Source: a virus. Taken from it: a DNA stretch of 55,446 bases. The DNA is taken from the IMG/VR virus record IMGVR_UViG_3300030430_001863, positions 1-55,446 of that record; one strand, written 5' to 3'. The notes below the pieces were generated by a model, which worked only from the letters and a program-made list of their open reading frames with translations, did not search any database and was not told the origin of the DNA. The first letter of the stretch is position 1. Every line of letters starts with the position of its first letter. Shown here piece by piece: positions 20,645 to 28,326 of this stretch. Position numbers and translations under genes: made by a program.

Positions 20645-20859
20645 AAGAGTTTGTGCTGGTCATCTCTATGTGGGGGTATACGGGCATTGAGTGGGTGTAC
20701 ACTGGCAACCAGATAGTTTTGCAACAATCTTTTACGCAAGAACAATGTTACAGTTTGTTACAAAAAGATATGTGGAAGGCGAACTATAATAATGAGTATT
20801 TTAGGATGAACATTCAATGCTTTCCTAAAGATTGTGCTGGGAAAGAAGTGTGTGATTAA
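20641..20859 (+). CDS. Small exported Cys-rich protein
   Basis: The product is 72 residues from the ATG at 20641 (ATGA with the upstream stop). A short hydrophobic N-terminus (FVLVISMWGYTGIEWVY) is followed by QEQCYSLLQK and IQCFPKDCAGKEVC, four cysteines suited to disulfides in the periplasm. Similar style to the products at 21250 and 5415. Possibly spanin-like or lysis related, by position only. Confidence 0.55.
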   Translation: MKEFVLVISMWGYTGIEWVYTGNQIVLQQSFTQEQCYSLLQKDMWKANYNNEYFRMNIQCFPKDCAGKEVCD

Positions 20860-21257
20860 TGCCAGCAAGGTTGAACGAGAACACAGAGGTAGCACTCCCC
20901 TTACGCAACATCGTGTCTATGGTTGCAGCGGCATCATTAGCTACTTGGGCGTATTTTGGAATTATAGAGCGACTTAATCAGATTGAAACTAACATCACAA
21001 TGATGGAATCTGATGTTGAGCATAACACAGAGTTTCGTATAAAATGGCCTCGTGGCGAAATGGGCAGTCTACCAGCCGACTCAGAACAGTTCATGTTGAT
21101 TGAACATTTAGCCTTAGAGTTTGAAAAACTACAGAGCCAAATCGAAGATGGCAAAGCACCTTATGATCAACAACAGAAACTTACCTTAGAGTTCTACGAG
21201 AAACGTATTACGACCATAGAGGAAAACATAGAGAAGTTGCGCAACGGCAATGGTTGA
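20859..21257 (+). CDS. Membrane-anchored coiled-coil protein of marine phages
   Basis: The product is 132 residues: LPLRNIVSMVAAASLATWAYF is a transmembrane segment (about 14-35), followed by ERLNQIETNI, RIKWPRGEMGSLPADSEQFM and a long helical part (KRITTIEENIEKLRN). The KWPRGEMG motif is one I associate with widespread marine phage proteins of unknown role. Its anchor plus extramembrane coiled coil is compatible with an inner-membrane spanin, but no proof exists. Confidence 0.65.
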   Translation: MPARLNENTEVALPLRNIVSMVAAASLATWAYFGIIERLNQIETNITMMESDVEHNTEFRIKWPRGEMGSLPADSEQFMLIEHLALEFEKLQSQIEDGKAPYDQQQKLTLEFYEKRITTIEENIEKLRNGNG

Positions 21258-21456
21258 AGTTACATTTGTATTATTGTTAATGATGGGTGGTGAGAAAACT
21301 GAATACACGCCATATAAGTCTTTGTCAGAGTGCTTGGCTGTGAGACGTAAAATAAAACGCAACGTAGGCCACACCAATAACTTTGACCAGAAGTGGTCTT
21401 GTAAACAGTTTAAAGTAATGGTGTTAAACGGTGAAATTTTGGAGTTTATTGAATGA
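21250..21456 (+). CDS. Small exported hypothetical protein
   Basis: The product is 68 residues. A short hydrophobic N-terminus (VEVTFVLLLMMGG) is followed by TPYKSLSECLAVRRKIKR and WSCKQFKVMVLNGEILEF: two Cys that could pair. It overlaps the previous gene by eight bases and the holin gene by four. Resembles the 20641 product in layout. Function unknown. Confidence 0.5.
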   Translation: MVEVTFVLLLMMGGEKTEYTPYKSLSECLAVRRKIKRNVGHTNNFDQKWSCKQFKVMVLNGEILEFIE

Positions 21457-21836
21457 TACAAGCTCTTATCGGACCTGTAGCTAACTTAGCTGGAACATGG
21501 CTACAAGGCAAAGCGGAAGAAAAGAAAGCTATAACAGGCGCAAAGGTAGCTAAAGCTAAGGCTGAAGCTACGATAATGGAAAAAAAGGCTACAGGGGAGA
21601 TCGACTGGGATCTTAAAATGGCTGACGCTTCAGCCTCATCTTGGAAAGACGAGTGGCTTACAATTTTGTTTTCGGTGCCACTTGTGTTAGCCTTTTGTGG
21701 TGAGTGGGGCAGAGAAATCGTTTCGGCTGGTTTCACAGCGTTGGATACTATGCCAGAATACTATAGGTATACATTAGGAATTATTGTGTCGGCTTCGTTT
21801 GGAACCCGTGCAGCAACTAAGTTCTTTAAAAAATAG
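21453..21836 (+). CDS. Holin of the 3-TM (GTA-holin-like) type
   Basis: The product is 127 residues. It begins MIQALIGPVANLAGTWL, has a Lys/Ala-rich amphipathic helix, then SSWKDEWLTILFSVPLVLAF and YYRYTLGIIVSASFG. The segment W-K-DEW with two following hydrophobic helices matches phage holins of the three-helix family that includes gene transfer agent holins. It would form the membrane lesion that lets the endolysin (49954) reach the wall, though the two genes are 28 kb apart. Confidence 0.7.
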   Translation: MIQALIGPVANLAGTWLQGKAEEKKAITGAKVAKAKAEATIMEKKATGEIDWDLKMADASASSWKDEWLTILFSVPLVLAFCGEWGREIVSAGFTALDTMPEYYRYTLGIIVSASFGTRAATKFFKK

Positions 21837-21845
21837 GAGTGCGTT

Positions 21846-22184
21846 ATGGCGTTGACAGAAAAACAAATGAAGATTGCTCGTGCGGCTGAACCCAGAGACA
21901 AGATTACTGGAGAAGATTTCAAGGCACTGCGCAAGGCATCTGGCGGCATCGTTAAATTTGATGCAGGTGGAGAGGTTGAAAGCAAGGAGCCAAGAATTAT
22001 CGAGTTAGAAGAACTGGCAGAGTTTGGCGATGAAGACGCAGCCGAGATTGCAAAGGCTGATCTGTTTAAAGAAAGACCAGAAAACGTTAAAAAATTTCGC
22101 GCTGGCGGTGGTGTAGAAGCCTCCGACATGAGCCGAGGCTGTGGTGCAGTTGTGAAAGGCAAGAGTTTCAAGGGGACATTTTAA
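21846..22184 (+). CDS. Hypothetical protein with RGCG and FKGTF tail
   Basis: The product is 112 residues. It begins ALTEKQMKIARAAEPRDKITGEDF, followed by LRKASGGIVKFDAGGEV, an acidic helix, and a tail with MSRGCGAVVKGKSFKGTF. The RGCG-x-V tail also appears in the 27937 product, and FKG-x-F in the 17048 product. A shared tail may be a virion-incorporation or binding tag. No family name known to me. Confidence 0.6.
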   Translation: MALTEKQMKIARAAEPRDKITGEDFKALRKASGGIVKFDAGGEVESKEPRIIELEELAEFGDEDAAEIAKADLFKERPENVKKFRAGGGVEASDMSRGCGAVVKGKSFKGTF

Positions 22185-22227
22185 ATGTTATTACTAACTA
22201 TTTGGCACCCTTGGAGGACATTTTATA

Positions 22228-22440
22228 ATGGACGTTGCAGATTTTGCAAAGTATGTATATAACTTATTAGGTAAGCGAGAGGAACAAATCGCGGACATGC
22301 TTACATCTGGTGGTGTTCAAAACTTTGAACAATACCAGCGGCTAGTAGGTGAGGTACAGGGCCTTGTCTATGCTAAAGAAGAACTTAAATCCCTGCTGGA
22401 GAAGAACATAGACGATGCCGAAGACTTTATACGTTCCTGA
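22228..22440 (+). CDS. Small helical conserved phage protein
   Basis: The product is 70 residues with GGAGG 10 bases upstream. It is helical (FAKYVYNLLGKREEQIADML, then YQRLVGEVQGLVYAKEELKSLL). This type of short protein lies between portal and scaffold genes in many marine phages; function unknown. The end overlaps the GroES gene by 26 bases. Confidence 0.65.
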   Translation: MDVADFAKYVYNLLGKREEQIADMLTSGGVQNFEQYQRLVGEVQGLVYAKEELKSLLEKNIDDAEDFIRS

Positions 22441-22876
22441 CCACATCGCGCAGGCAAAAGACAGACCCTCTGCTAAAGAGGCTTATGTTGAACAAACAGA
22501 TAGGGTTTTAGACCCGAACCTGATAGATAAATCCTTAACAGAGCGACTACCGCAGCCAACAGGTTGGCGAGTTCTTGTTATGCCTTACGCTGGTAAGGCT
22601 AAAACAGACGGTGGTATTTACATTCCAGATCAAGCGCGTGAACGTGAGGCGTTAGCCACCGTTGTTGCGTATGTCTTAAAATTAGGACCTTTGGCTTATC
22701 AAGACCCGAGCAAGTTTGGTGAAAATCCAGTGCCTTGGTGTGAAGAAGGCAAATGGGTGTGTATCGGCAGATACGCTGGTTCTAGATTTAAGATTGATGG
22801 TGGTGAAGTGCGTATAATCAACGATGATGAGGTTATCGCGACAATACTTGAACCAGATGATGTAAAGCATGTCTAA
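22415..22876 (+). CDS. groES: GroES-like co-chaperonin
   Basis: The product is 153 residues, longer than bacterial GroES because of an about 45-residue N-terminal extension. The Cpn10 core is visible: TGWRVLVMPYAGKAKTDGGIYIP (opening strand and mobile loop with GGIYIP), ATVVAYVLKLGPLAY, and GRYAGSRFKIDGGEVRIINDDEVIATI. It should cap host GroEL and help fold the capsid protein, as T4 gp31 does; its place just before scaffold and capsid genes supports this. Confidence 0.88.
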   Translation: MPKTLYVPDHIAQAKDRPSAKEAYVEQTDRVLDPNLIDKSLTERLPQPTGWRVLVMPYAGKAKTDGGIYIPDQAREREALATVVAYVLKLGPLAYQDPSKFGENPVPWCEEGKWVCIGRYAGSRFKIDGGEVRIINDDEVIATILEPDDVKHV

Positions 22877-22886
22877 GGAGAATGAG

Positions 22887-23777
22887 ATGGCGGAAGCTGA
22901 AACACAAGTCGTTGAAGAAGAGAATGTTGAAGTTACTCTTGATGACGAGCCTAAGAAAGTTGTTTCGGAAACTGATGTTTCGGATGATGTTGAGGTTAGC
23001 GATACTACAGCTTCATCTGATGATGAGCTGGATAACTATAGCAAGGGTGTTCAAAAACGTATTAAAAAGCTAACCGAAAAGTACAGGTTTGCAGAGCGAG
23101 ACAAAGACGAGGCAACTCGTCTTGCTGAAAAGCTCAAAGAAGAGAACGAACAACTACAGTCTCGTCTTAAAAATCTTGATAGTGGGTTTATTACTGAGTA
23201 TGGCACACGAATTGAAAGTCAACTGTCACAGGCTAAAGCGGCTTATAAAGACGCTCATGACCGTGGCGATGTTGAAAAAATGTTTGATGCGCAACAGGCG
23301 TTATCAAAGATTGCCATAGAACAAGAGAGGCACAGACTTGCAAAACAACGACAAGAAGAAGACGCAACAGTCACAGCCCCCGCCCCTGATAATCAGGTTC
23401 AACCCAGTGCTGCACCGCAGACGCCAGCTCCAGATCCGAAGGCGCAAAAGTGGGCGGAAAAAAATGAATGGTTTGGTGATGACGAGATTATGACCCAAGC
23501 CGCATATGTCATAGATAGGCAGTTAATAACTGAAGGGTTTGACGGGACAGAAGATGAGTACTATACTCAATTAGACTCTCGTCTTAGGGAACGGTTCCCG
23601 AAAGAGTTGGGATCGAAAGAAAACGAGGGAGGTCAAAGGGTCGCCGCTGCTTCTACCTCCGCATCTCGCAGTACAAAACAGGGGCGCAGGACCGTCAAGT
23701 TGTCACCTTCACAGGTAGCTATAGCTAAAAAACTTGGTGTTCCACTTGAAGAATACGCTAAGTATGTAAAGGACTAA
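22887..23777 (+). CDS. Capsid scaffolding protein
   Basis: The product is 296 residues. The start is ATG 22887, six bases after AAGGAG; an earlier ATG at 22869 is possible. The N-terminus is highly acidic, followed by coiled coil (RDKDEATRLAEKLKEENEQL), a Pro/Ala/Gln linker, and a C-terminal helix ending KLSPSQVAIAKKLGVPLEEY. Acidic coiled-coil proteins with such an end lie directly before capsid genes and act as scaffolds. It is expected to leave the procapsid at maturation. Confidence 0.8.
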   Translation: MAEAETQVVEEENVEVTLDDEPKKVVSETDVSDDVEVSDTTASSDDELDNYSKGVQKRIKKLTEKYRFAERDKDEATRLAEKLKEENEQLQSRLKNLDSGFITEYGTRIESQLSQAKAAYKDAHDRGDVEKMFDAQQALSKIAIEQERHRLAKQRQEEDATVTAPAPDNQVQPSAAPQTPAPDPKAQKWAEKNEWFGDDEIMTQAAYVIDRQLITEGFDGTEDEYYTQLDSRLRERFPKELGSKENEGGQRVAAASTSASRSTKQGRRTVKLSPSQVAIAKKLGVPLEEYAKYVKD

Positions 23778-23780
23778 GCT

Positions 23781-24245
23781 ATGAGTGAGACAAGAAAACC
23801 ACGGTCTAATGAAACCCGCGAAAAAACATCGCGCAGAAAGCCTTGGGCACCGCCAAGTCGGTTAGAGGCACCAGATGCTCCAGATGGATACAGGCATCGT
23901 TGGATTAGAACATCTCTCAGAGGTGAAGACGATAACATTAACGTCCATGCGAAAATTCGCGAAGGATGGGAACCCGTCAGAGCCGATGAGTATTCTGAAT
24001 CTGATTATGCTGTAATTGATGAAGGAACACATACTGGTGTTATTGGACACGGTGGGTTAATGCTGGCAAGAATCCCTGAAGAGACAGCGCAGGAAAGAAC
24101 CGAATATTACCGAGGACGGACTCGCGAACAAATGACTGCTGTGGATCAGGACTTAATGAAGGAGCAGCATCCTTCGATGCCTATTACTAACGATAGGCAA
24201 AGTCGTGTAACTTTCGGAGGTCGTAAAAACGACTCTGATTCATAG
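23781..24245 (+). CDS. Conserved head-region protein
   Basis: The product is 154 residues, hydrophilic. It carries KPWAPPSRLEAPDAPDGYRH, then RWIRTSLRGEDDNINVHAKI and REGWEPVRADEY. This protein follows the scaffold gene in many marine phages and is probably a minor head component, but no activity is known. It starts three bases after the scaffold stop, with GGACTAAG-type weak site. Confidence 0.7.
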   Translation: MSETRKPRSNETREKTSRRKPWAPPSRLEAPDAPDGYRHRWIRTSLRGEDDNINVHAKIREGWEPVRADEYSESDYAVIDEGTHTGVIGHGGLMLARIPEETAQERTEYYRGRTREQMTAVDQDLMKEQHPSMPITNDRQSRVTFGGRKNDSDS

Positions 24246-24263
24246 TGAGAAGGAGTTATTCTC

Positions 24264-24908
24264 ATGGCAAATGCAAATGGAGCCTTTGGTCTAAGACCAT
24301 ATGGCATGCTAGGGTCATCCCCAGCCTCCATTGGTACAACTGAGTATCGCATTGCATCTGACAACTCCAACCCAATCTTCCAAGGCATGCCTGTAATACC
24401 GCTTGCCGCTGGAGTGATTGATGACCTACAAGCCGCCGCTGGTGGCACGGTTTCAATCGTGGGTGTGTTCAACGGATGCGAATATGTCAGTTCTACCACT
24501 GGAGAAACAATTTTCTCTAACTTCTGGCCTGGTTCTGGTGCGGATTCTAATTTCCCCGTCAGGGCTTTTCTGTATGATGATCCTGCAATGTTGTTTACTA
24601 TTGCAACATCTAACGTACAAAGTTCTAATGATACTGAAGCAGAACTTCGTACAGCGGTGTTCGCAAACATTCAGCTTGCAACAGGTAACAGCGGTTCTAC
24701 CACAACAGGTATTTCTTCTGCGACTGCGGATCTGAACACTGTCGCTACCACCAATACACATGCTCTGCGTATTATGGGTATTCTCGATGACCCAGAAAAC
24801 TCAGACTTTAGTGCTGCTGGTATCCCATTAATCGTTCGTATAAACAACCACTTCAATGCTCCTAACGGTAGCATTGCACAGGGCACTGTTTCTACGACTG
24901 GCGTATAA
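24264..24908 (+). CDS. Putative head decoration / minor head protein
   Basis: The product is 214 residues. It opens ANANGAFGLRPYGMLGSSP, has PVIPLAAGVIDDLQAAAGG in the middle, and is beta- and Ala/Ser/Thr-rich. A gene opening with MANANAPFGLRP lies just before the major capsid protein in many marine phages. Likely stabilises or decorates the capsid. AAGGAG precedes the ATG. Confidence 0.65.
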   Translation: MANANGAFGLRPYGMLGSSPASIGTTEYRIASDNSNPIFQGMPVIPLAAGVIDDLQAAAGGTVSIVGVFNGCEYVSSTTGETIFSNFWPGSGADSNFPVRAFLYDDPAMLFTIATSNVQSSNDTEAELRTAVFANIQLATGNSGSTTTGISSATADLNTVATTNTHALRIMGILDDPENSDFSAAGIPLIVRINNHFNAPNGSIAQGTVSTTGV

Positions 24909-24920
24909 GGAGGCTCAGTT

Positions 24921-25832
24921 ATGGCTATTTCTCGCGCACAACTGGCGAAAGAGCTGGAGCCTGGCCTAAATGCTCTGTTTGGAATGGAGTATGACAGGTA
25001 TGAAAACCAGCACGCCGAAATTTTCACCACCGAGTCTTCAGATCGTGCATTTGAAGAGGAGGTAATGCTATCAGGCTTTGGAGCCGCTCCGACTAAAGCG
25101 GAAGGTTCTGCCGTCAGTTTTGATGATGCCAACGAAGCATTTACCGCTCGGTACAACCATGAAACCATTGCATTGGCTTTCAGCATTACTGAAGAGGCTG
25201 TTGAGGACAATCTTTATGATCGTCTGTCAAGTCGCTACACTCGTGCTCTTGCCCGTTCAATGGCGCACTCAAAGCAGGTTAAAGCTGCATCAATTCTAAA
25301 CAACGCTTTCACGGCTGGTGCTTTTGCTGGTGGTGACGGGGTTGCTTTGTGTGATGCATCTCACCCTCTGACAAACGGCGGCACATTCGCCAACGAACCA
25401 TCAACCGCTGCTGATTTGAACGAAACTTCTCTGGAAGACGCTCTTATCAACATCGCTGGTTTCGTTGACGAGCGTGGTTTAAAAGTAGCTCTTCGTGGAA
25501 CAAAACTTATTATTCCTCGTCAGTTACAGTTTGTAGCAGAGCGTCTGATGGTTTCTAATCTTCGTGTTGGCACCGCTGACAATGATGTGAATGCAATTCG
25601 TTCTATGGGAATGTTGCCTGATGGCTATGCTGTCAACGACTTCCTGACAGATACGGACGCTTTCTTCATCTTGACAGATACTCCTCGTGGTTTCCTCCAC
25701 TTTGAGCGTGTGCCATTGTCAACACAGATGGAAGCAGACTTTGATACTGGAAACATGCGGTTTAAGGCTCGTGAGCGTTACAGCTTCGGATTCTCAGACC
25801 CACGTTGTGTGTTTGGTTCACCAGGCGCATAA
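24921..25832 (+). CDS. Major capsid protein (HK97 fold, Mu gpT-like)
   Basis: The product is 303 residues. Sequence features include ALFGMEYDRYENQHAEIFTT, AFEEEVMLSGFGAAPTKAEG, RYNHETIALAFSITEEAVED, CDASHPLTNGGTF and a C-terminal RYSFGFSDPRCVFGSPGA. These match the Mu-type major head subunit group of HK97-fold proteins. A strong ribosome site (AAGGAGG) and a terminator just after the gene fit very high expression. Confidence 0.88.
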   Translation: MAISRAQLAKELEPGLNALFGMEYDRYENQHAEIFTTESSDRAFEEEVMLSGFGAAPTKAEGSAVSFDDANEAFTARYNHETIALAFSITEEAVEDNLYDRLSSRYTRALARSMAHSKQVKAASILNNAFTAGAFAGGDGVALCDASHPLTNGGTFANEPSTAADLNETSLEDALINIAGFVDERGLKVALRGTKLIIPRQLQFVAERLMVSNLRVGTADNDVNAIRSMGMLPDGYAVNDFLTDTDAFFILTDTPRGFLHFERVPLSTQMEADFDTGNMRFKARERYSFGFSDPRCVFGSPGA

Positions 25833-25854
25833 GATATTTCCCTCCCAAGGAACT

Positions 25855-25884
25855 AAAGGGCGGCTTTGCAGTCGCCCTTTTTTT
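25855..25884 (+). terminator. Rho-independent terminator after the major capsid gene
   Basis: An 8-bp stem pairs AAAGGGCG (25855-25862) with CGCCCTTT (25873-25880), ending in a run of seven Ts. Read-through past it would lower expression of the tail genes relative to capsid. Confidence 0.88.
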
Positions 25885-25949
25885 GTGTATAGTTAATTAT
25901 CCTGACAACTCCATTGGGGGGTTGACACTAGCCGAGACAGGAGATGTAC

Positions 25950-26435
25950 ATGGCTAATACTACTTTTAACGGTCCTGTTCGTTCAGAGAACGGGTTTAAA
26001 ACTATTATTAAGAACACCACCACAGGTGCTCTTACCAATGAAATGACTTTGTCTACCTACAGCACTTCAATTACAGTCGCTGCGAGTGGCACAGATCATA
26101 AAGAATCATCAATCGGAATCCCGTCTAACTTTATTCCTATGGGTGTTGCCATCACAGTAACAAGTGCTTCGGCTAACAACGTAAATTTGGTTGATATTGG
26201 TACAGACGCTGATACAGACGGTTTCGTAGATGGCATTGCTATCGCTATTAATTCAACAGGCTTCAAAGGTTTCTTCCCTTGTAATGGTGTGCTTGGTATG
26301 TCTGGTGGCACAACCACCGCTGCTACAGAGACTGCTGACGAAGTTGAACTTGTAATCTCTGGTGCAGCAGGCACAGGTGGCGCGGTTATTGCTCTGAAGT
26401 TCTTTGGTATTGCTTCTGATTCACCAACTGCTTAA
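25950..26435 (+). CDS. Structural protein (beta-rich, tail or head)
   Basis: The product is 161 residues. The start is ATG 25950, six bases after AGGAG; a second ATG at 25944 lies inside the spacing. The sequence is rich in Thr, Gly, Ala and Val with NGPVRSENGFKTI near the start and TGGAVIALKFFGIAS at the end. The composition is that of virion surface or tube proteins. First gene after the capsid terminator. Confidence 0.6.
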   Translation: MANTTFNGPVRSENGFKTIIKNTTTGALTNEMTLSTYSTSITVAASGTDHKESSIGIPSNFIPMGVAITVTSASANNVNLVDIGTDADTDGFVDGIAIAINSTGFKGFFPCNGVLGMSGGTTTAATETADEVELVISGAAGTGGAVIALKFFGIASDSPTA

Positions 26436-26447
26436 TAGGAGGCTGAT

Positions 26448-26723
26448 ATGGCTGCTTCTATTTTTGCAAAAACTGCTACGTCAACAGGAAGTTTAATTGG
26501 CGGTAGAACCCGATTAAAATCGTTTGTTGTGCGTTCAGCAGGTAGTGGTTCTCCAGCGGCTGTTTTTAGAAGCGGTGGTGGTTCTGGCACAACACTTTTG
26601 ACTATGACCTTTGTTGCTGGTGATGACACTCAAATCACTATTCCTGATCACGGGATTATATTTGAAGATGGCTGTCATGTCACGTTGACAGCCGTGGACT
26701 CAATAACCGCTTTCTTTGGGTAG
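26448..26723 (+). CDS. Small structural protein (91 aa)
   Basis: Starts 10 bases after AGGAGG. The product is Ser/Gly/Thr-rich, with SLIGGRTRLKSFVVRSAGSG and ITIPDHGIIFEDGCHVTLTA: a small beta-sandwich-like protein. Similar small proteins in marine phages follow the capsid gene. Function unknown; probably in the virion. Confidence 0.6.
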   Translation: MAASIFAKTATSTGSLIGGRTRLKSFVVRSAGSGSPAAVFRSGGGSGTTLLTMTFVAGDDTQITIPDHGIIFEDGCHVTLTAVDSITAFFG

Positions 26724-26727
26724 TAAT

Positions 26728-27012
26728 ATGGCTCGTAAAAGAGACAAGCAACCACCCAAAACCAAAAAGTATTTCCGCTCTACTAAAAGTGGAGCGGGAA
26801 TGACTAAGGCTGGTGTTGCTCGTTATAGGCGAGAAAACCCTGGTTCTAAACTTAAAACCGCAGTGACTGGCAAAGTTAAAAAAGGTTCTGCCGCTGCTAA
26901 AAGGCGTAAATCGTTTTGTGCGCGTAGCGCAGGTCAAATGAAGAAGTTTCCTAAAGCGGCTAAGAATCCTAACAGCCGTTTACGTCAGGCAAGGCGGAGG
27001 TGGAAGTGTTAA
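26728..27012 (+). CDS. Lysine/arginine-rich protein (DUF6321-like)
   Basis: The product is 94 residues from the ATG at 26728. The segments RENPGSKLKTAVTGKVKKGS, AAAKRRKSFCARSAGQM and PNSRLRQARRRWKC match a family I recall as DUF6321, found in T4-like and marine phages. It is about 35 percent Lys/Arg, so it probably binds packaged DNA or a virion surface. First of a cluster of basic genes (26728-28548). Confidence 0.65.
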   Translation: MARKRDKQPPKTKKYFRSTKSGAGMTKAGVARYRRENPGSKLKTAVTGKVKKGSAAAKRRKSFCARSAGQMKKFPKAAKNPNSRLRQARRRWKC

Positions 27013-27269
27013 ACATAAGCACCTTAATTAGTGGCGCAAGCCTTGCGTTTATCGGTTGGATAGCTTTTTCTGTTGTTGAGTTAAAAACAGAAACTGCCGT
27101 CATTTCCGTTAAGGTAGACCAAAACCATAAATTATTAGCAGAACTTTGGGATTATTACCTACAGGAGAGGGTTAATGACAATATCGCGTGGACAACTCGC
27201 AAGCCAGATCTCCAAGCCCCCACAGAAGAAAAAGTGGAGCAAGAAGCGAAAAGCCAAAATAAACTGTAA
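27006..27269 (+). CDS. Small membrane-anchored protein
   Basis: The product is 87 residues. The start is GTG 27006, five bases after GGAGG (GTG 27000 also possible). Residues about 3-25 form a hydrophobic helix (NISTLISGASLAFIGWIAFS) followed by a helical soluble part with DQNHKLLAELWDYYLQE. Its last 95 bases overlap the next gene in a different frame. No family assigned. Confidence 0.55.
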   Translation: MLNISTLISGASLAFIGWIAFSVVELKTETAVISVKVDQNHKLLAELWDYYLQERVNDNIAWTTRKPDLQAPTEEKVEQEAKSQNKL

Positions 27270-27330
27270 ACGCCCCCGTGGTTTTAGCGAAAGAGCACAT
27301 TGTGCCTCTAAAAAGAAGAGAAAAAAATGA
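27175..27330 (+). CDS. 51-residue basic protein overlapping the upstream gene
   Basis: An ORF runs from ATG 27175 to TGA 27328-27330, with AGGAG before the ATG. The product has SQISKPPQKKKWSKKRKAK and CKRPRGFSERAHCASKKKR: a paired-Cys, extremely basic protein of a type I associate with T4-like and marine phage late regions. It shares 95 bases with the membrane-protein gene in another frame, an unusually large overlap. Its ATGA end starts the next gene. Confidence 0.7.
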   Translation: MTISRGQLASQISKPPQKKKWSKKRKAKINCKRPRGFSERAHCASKKKRKK

Positions 27331-27452
27331 ATAGAACAAAAAAAGCAAAGGTTAAAAAGGTTATGAGGGGCTTACAAAAGGCTTCAAGAACTCACGCAAA
27401 ACAAGCAAGAACTTTGAAAAGTGTGCTAAATGGCAAAAAGAAAAGATCCTAA
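27327..27452 (+). CDS. 41-residue basic protein
   Basis: An ORF runs from ATG 27327 (ATGA with the upstream stop) to TAA 27450-27452. Product: KKVMRGLQKASRTHAKQART in the middle, then LKSVLNGKKKRS. A very basic helix, probably DNA- or RNA-binding. It overlaps the next gene by 23 bases. Confidence 0.65.
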   Translation: MNRTKKAKVKKVMRGLQKASRTHAKQARTLKSVLNGKKKRS

Positions 27453-27726
27453 AGTAGGCACAGGTAAAAAACCAAAGGGAAGTGGCAGAAGACTCTATAC
27501 TGACGAAAACCCAAAAGACACTGTATCTATAAAGTTTGCAACTCCGACAGATGCAAGAAAGACGGTAGCAAAAGTTAAAAAGTTAAACAAACCGTTTGCT
27601 AGAAAAATACAGATACTTACGGTTGGTGAGCAAAGAGCAAAAGTTATGGGCAAGAATCAAGTTGTAAGCATTTTTAAAAAAGGCAAAGAAAGTTTGAGAA
27701 AGGCTAGAGAAAATGCAAAAGCGTAG
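27430..27726 (+). CDS. Basic protein (DUF5872-like)
   Basis: The product is 98 residues. Segments KRKDPKVGTGKKPKGSGRR, LYTDENPKDTVSIKFATP and KPFARKIQILTVGEQRAKV match a family I recall as DUF5872, present in marine phages and some large DNA viruses. Lys-rich with a small conserved core. Role unknown; perhaps genome packing. Presence in unrelated viruses hints at a general DNA-related function. Confidence 0.6.
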   Translation: MAKRKDPKVGTGKKPKGSGRRLYTDENPKDTVSIKFATPTDARKTVAKVKKLNKPFARKIQILTVGEQRAKVMGKNQVVSIFKKGKESLRKARENAKA

Positions 27727-27937
27727 CGGCACACCAAAAGGACTCACCTATTATAAAAAAGGTGGTAAGGTTTCTAAAAAGTCAAAAGGCAGCAAAATAT
27801 GTCCAGAAGGCAAGGCTTGGGCAAAGCGCACATTTGATACATACCCAAGTGCATATGCAAACCTTGCTGCATCAAAATATTGTAAAGACCCGAACTATGC
27901 CAAGAAGTCTAAGGGCGGTAAAAGAAAGGGCAAGTAA
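27713..27937 (+). CDS. Basic protein with ASKYCKDPNYAK motif
   Basis: The product is 74 residues: Lys/Gly-rich ends around a conserved-looking core (ICPEGKAWAKRTFDTYPSAY, then ANLAASKYCKDPNYAK). Two Cys may pair. Such cores recur in T4-like and marine phages. It overlaps the previous gene by 14 and the next by one base. Confidence 0.65.
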   Translation: MQKRSGTPKGLTYYKKGGKVSKKSKGSKICPEGKAWAKRTFDTYPSAYANLAASKYCKDPNYAKKSKGGKRKGK

Positions 27938-28317
27938 TGGGTGAGCTTAAAGAATGGCTAAAACAGGACTGGGTTCGCATTGGCTCTGATGGAAGCATCA
28001 AGGGTAAATGTGGTACATCTAAAGATAAGAAGAACCCTGACAGGTGTTTGCCGCGCAAAAAAGCTCAAAGCCTTTCAAAACAAGAGCGTGCAAAAACTGC
28101 TCGTAAAAAGAAGAAAGCAGGTAGCAAGGGCCAAACAGTGGTTGCTAACACTAAGAAGGCCAAGGTTCGCAACCTTAACTCAGGCGGCGTGGTTGAAACA
28201 ACTTCTAAACGCAAGTTTAGAGGCAAAAAGATTCCAGGCACCGCTGTTGCAAGAGGTTGCGGTGTGATAATGTCTAACCGTAGAAAGCGCACGAAGGGCG
28301 CAGTAACGCAGTCATAG
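27937..28317 (+). CDS. Basic protein with GxDG and RGCG-VIMSNRRK motifs
   Basis: The product is 126 residues. The N-terminus (LKEWLKQDWVRIGSDGSIKG, then KCGTSKDKKNPDRCLPRKKA) is a recurring phage module with two Cys. The C-terminus has NSGGVVETTSKRKF, then GTAVARGCGVIMSNRRKRTK. The RGCG tail echoes the 21846 product. Both modules are Lys-rich. Likely a virion-associated DNA-binding protein; function unproven. Confidence 0.65.
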   Translation: MGELKEWLKQDWVRIGSDGSIKGKCGTSKDKKNPDRCLPRKKAQSLSKQERAKTARKKKKAGSKGQTVVANTKKAKVRNLNSGGVVETTSKRKFRGKKIPGTAVARGCGVIMSNRRKRTKGAVTQS

Positions 28318-28326
28318 GAGGTAATT

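Noticed and set aside
25922-25950. Promoter from the perfect TTGACA at 25922-25927
   Set aside because: The position for a -10 (TGTACA at 25945) is poor and overlaps the start codon region of the 25950 gene.
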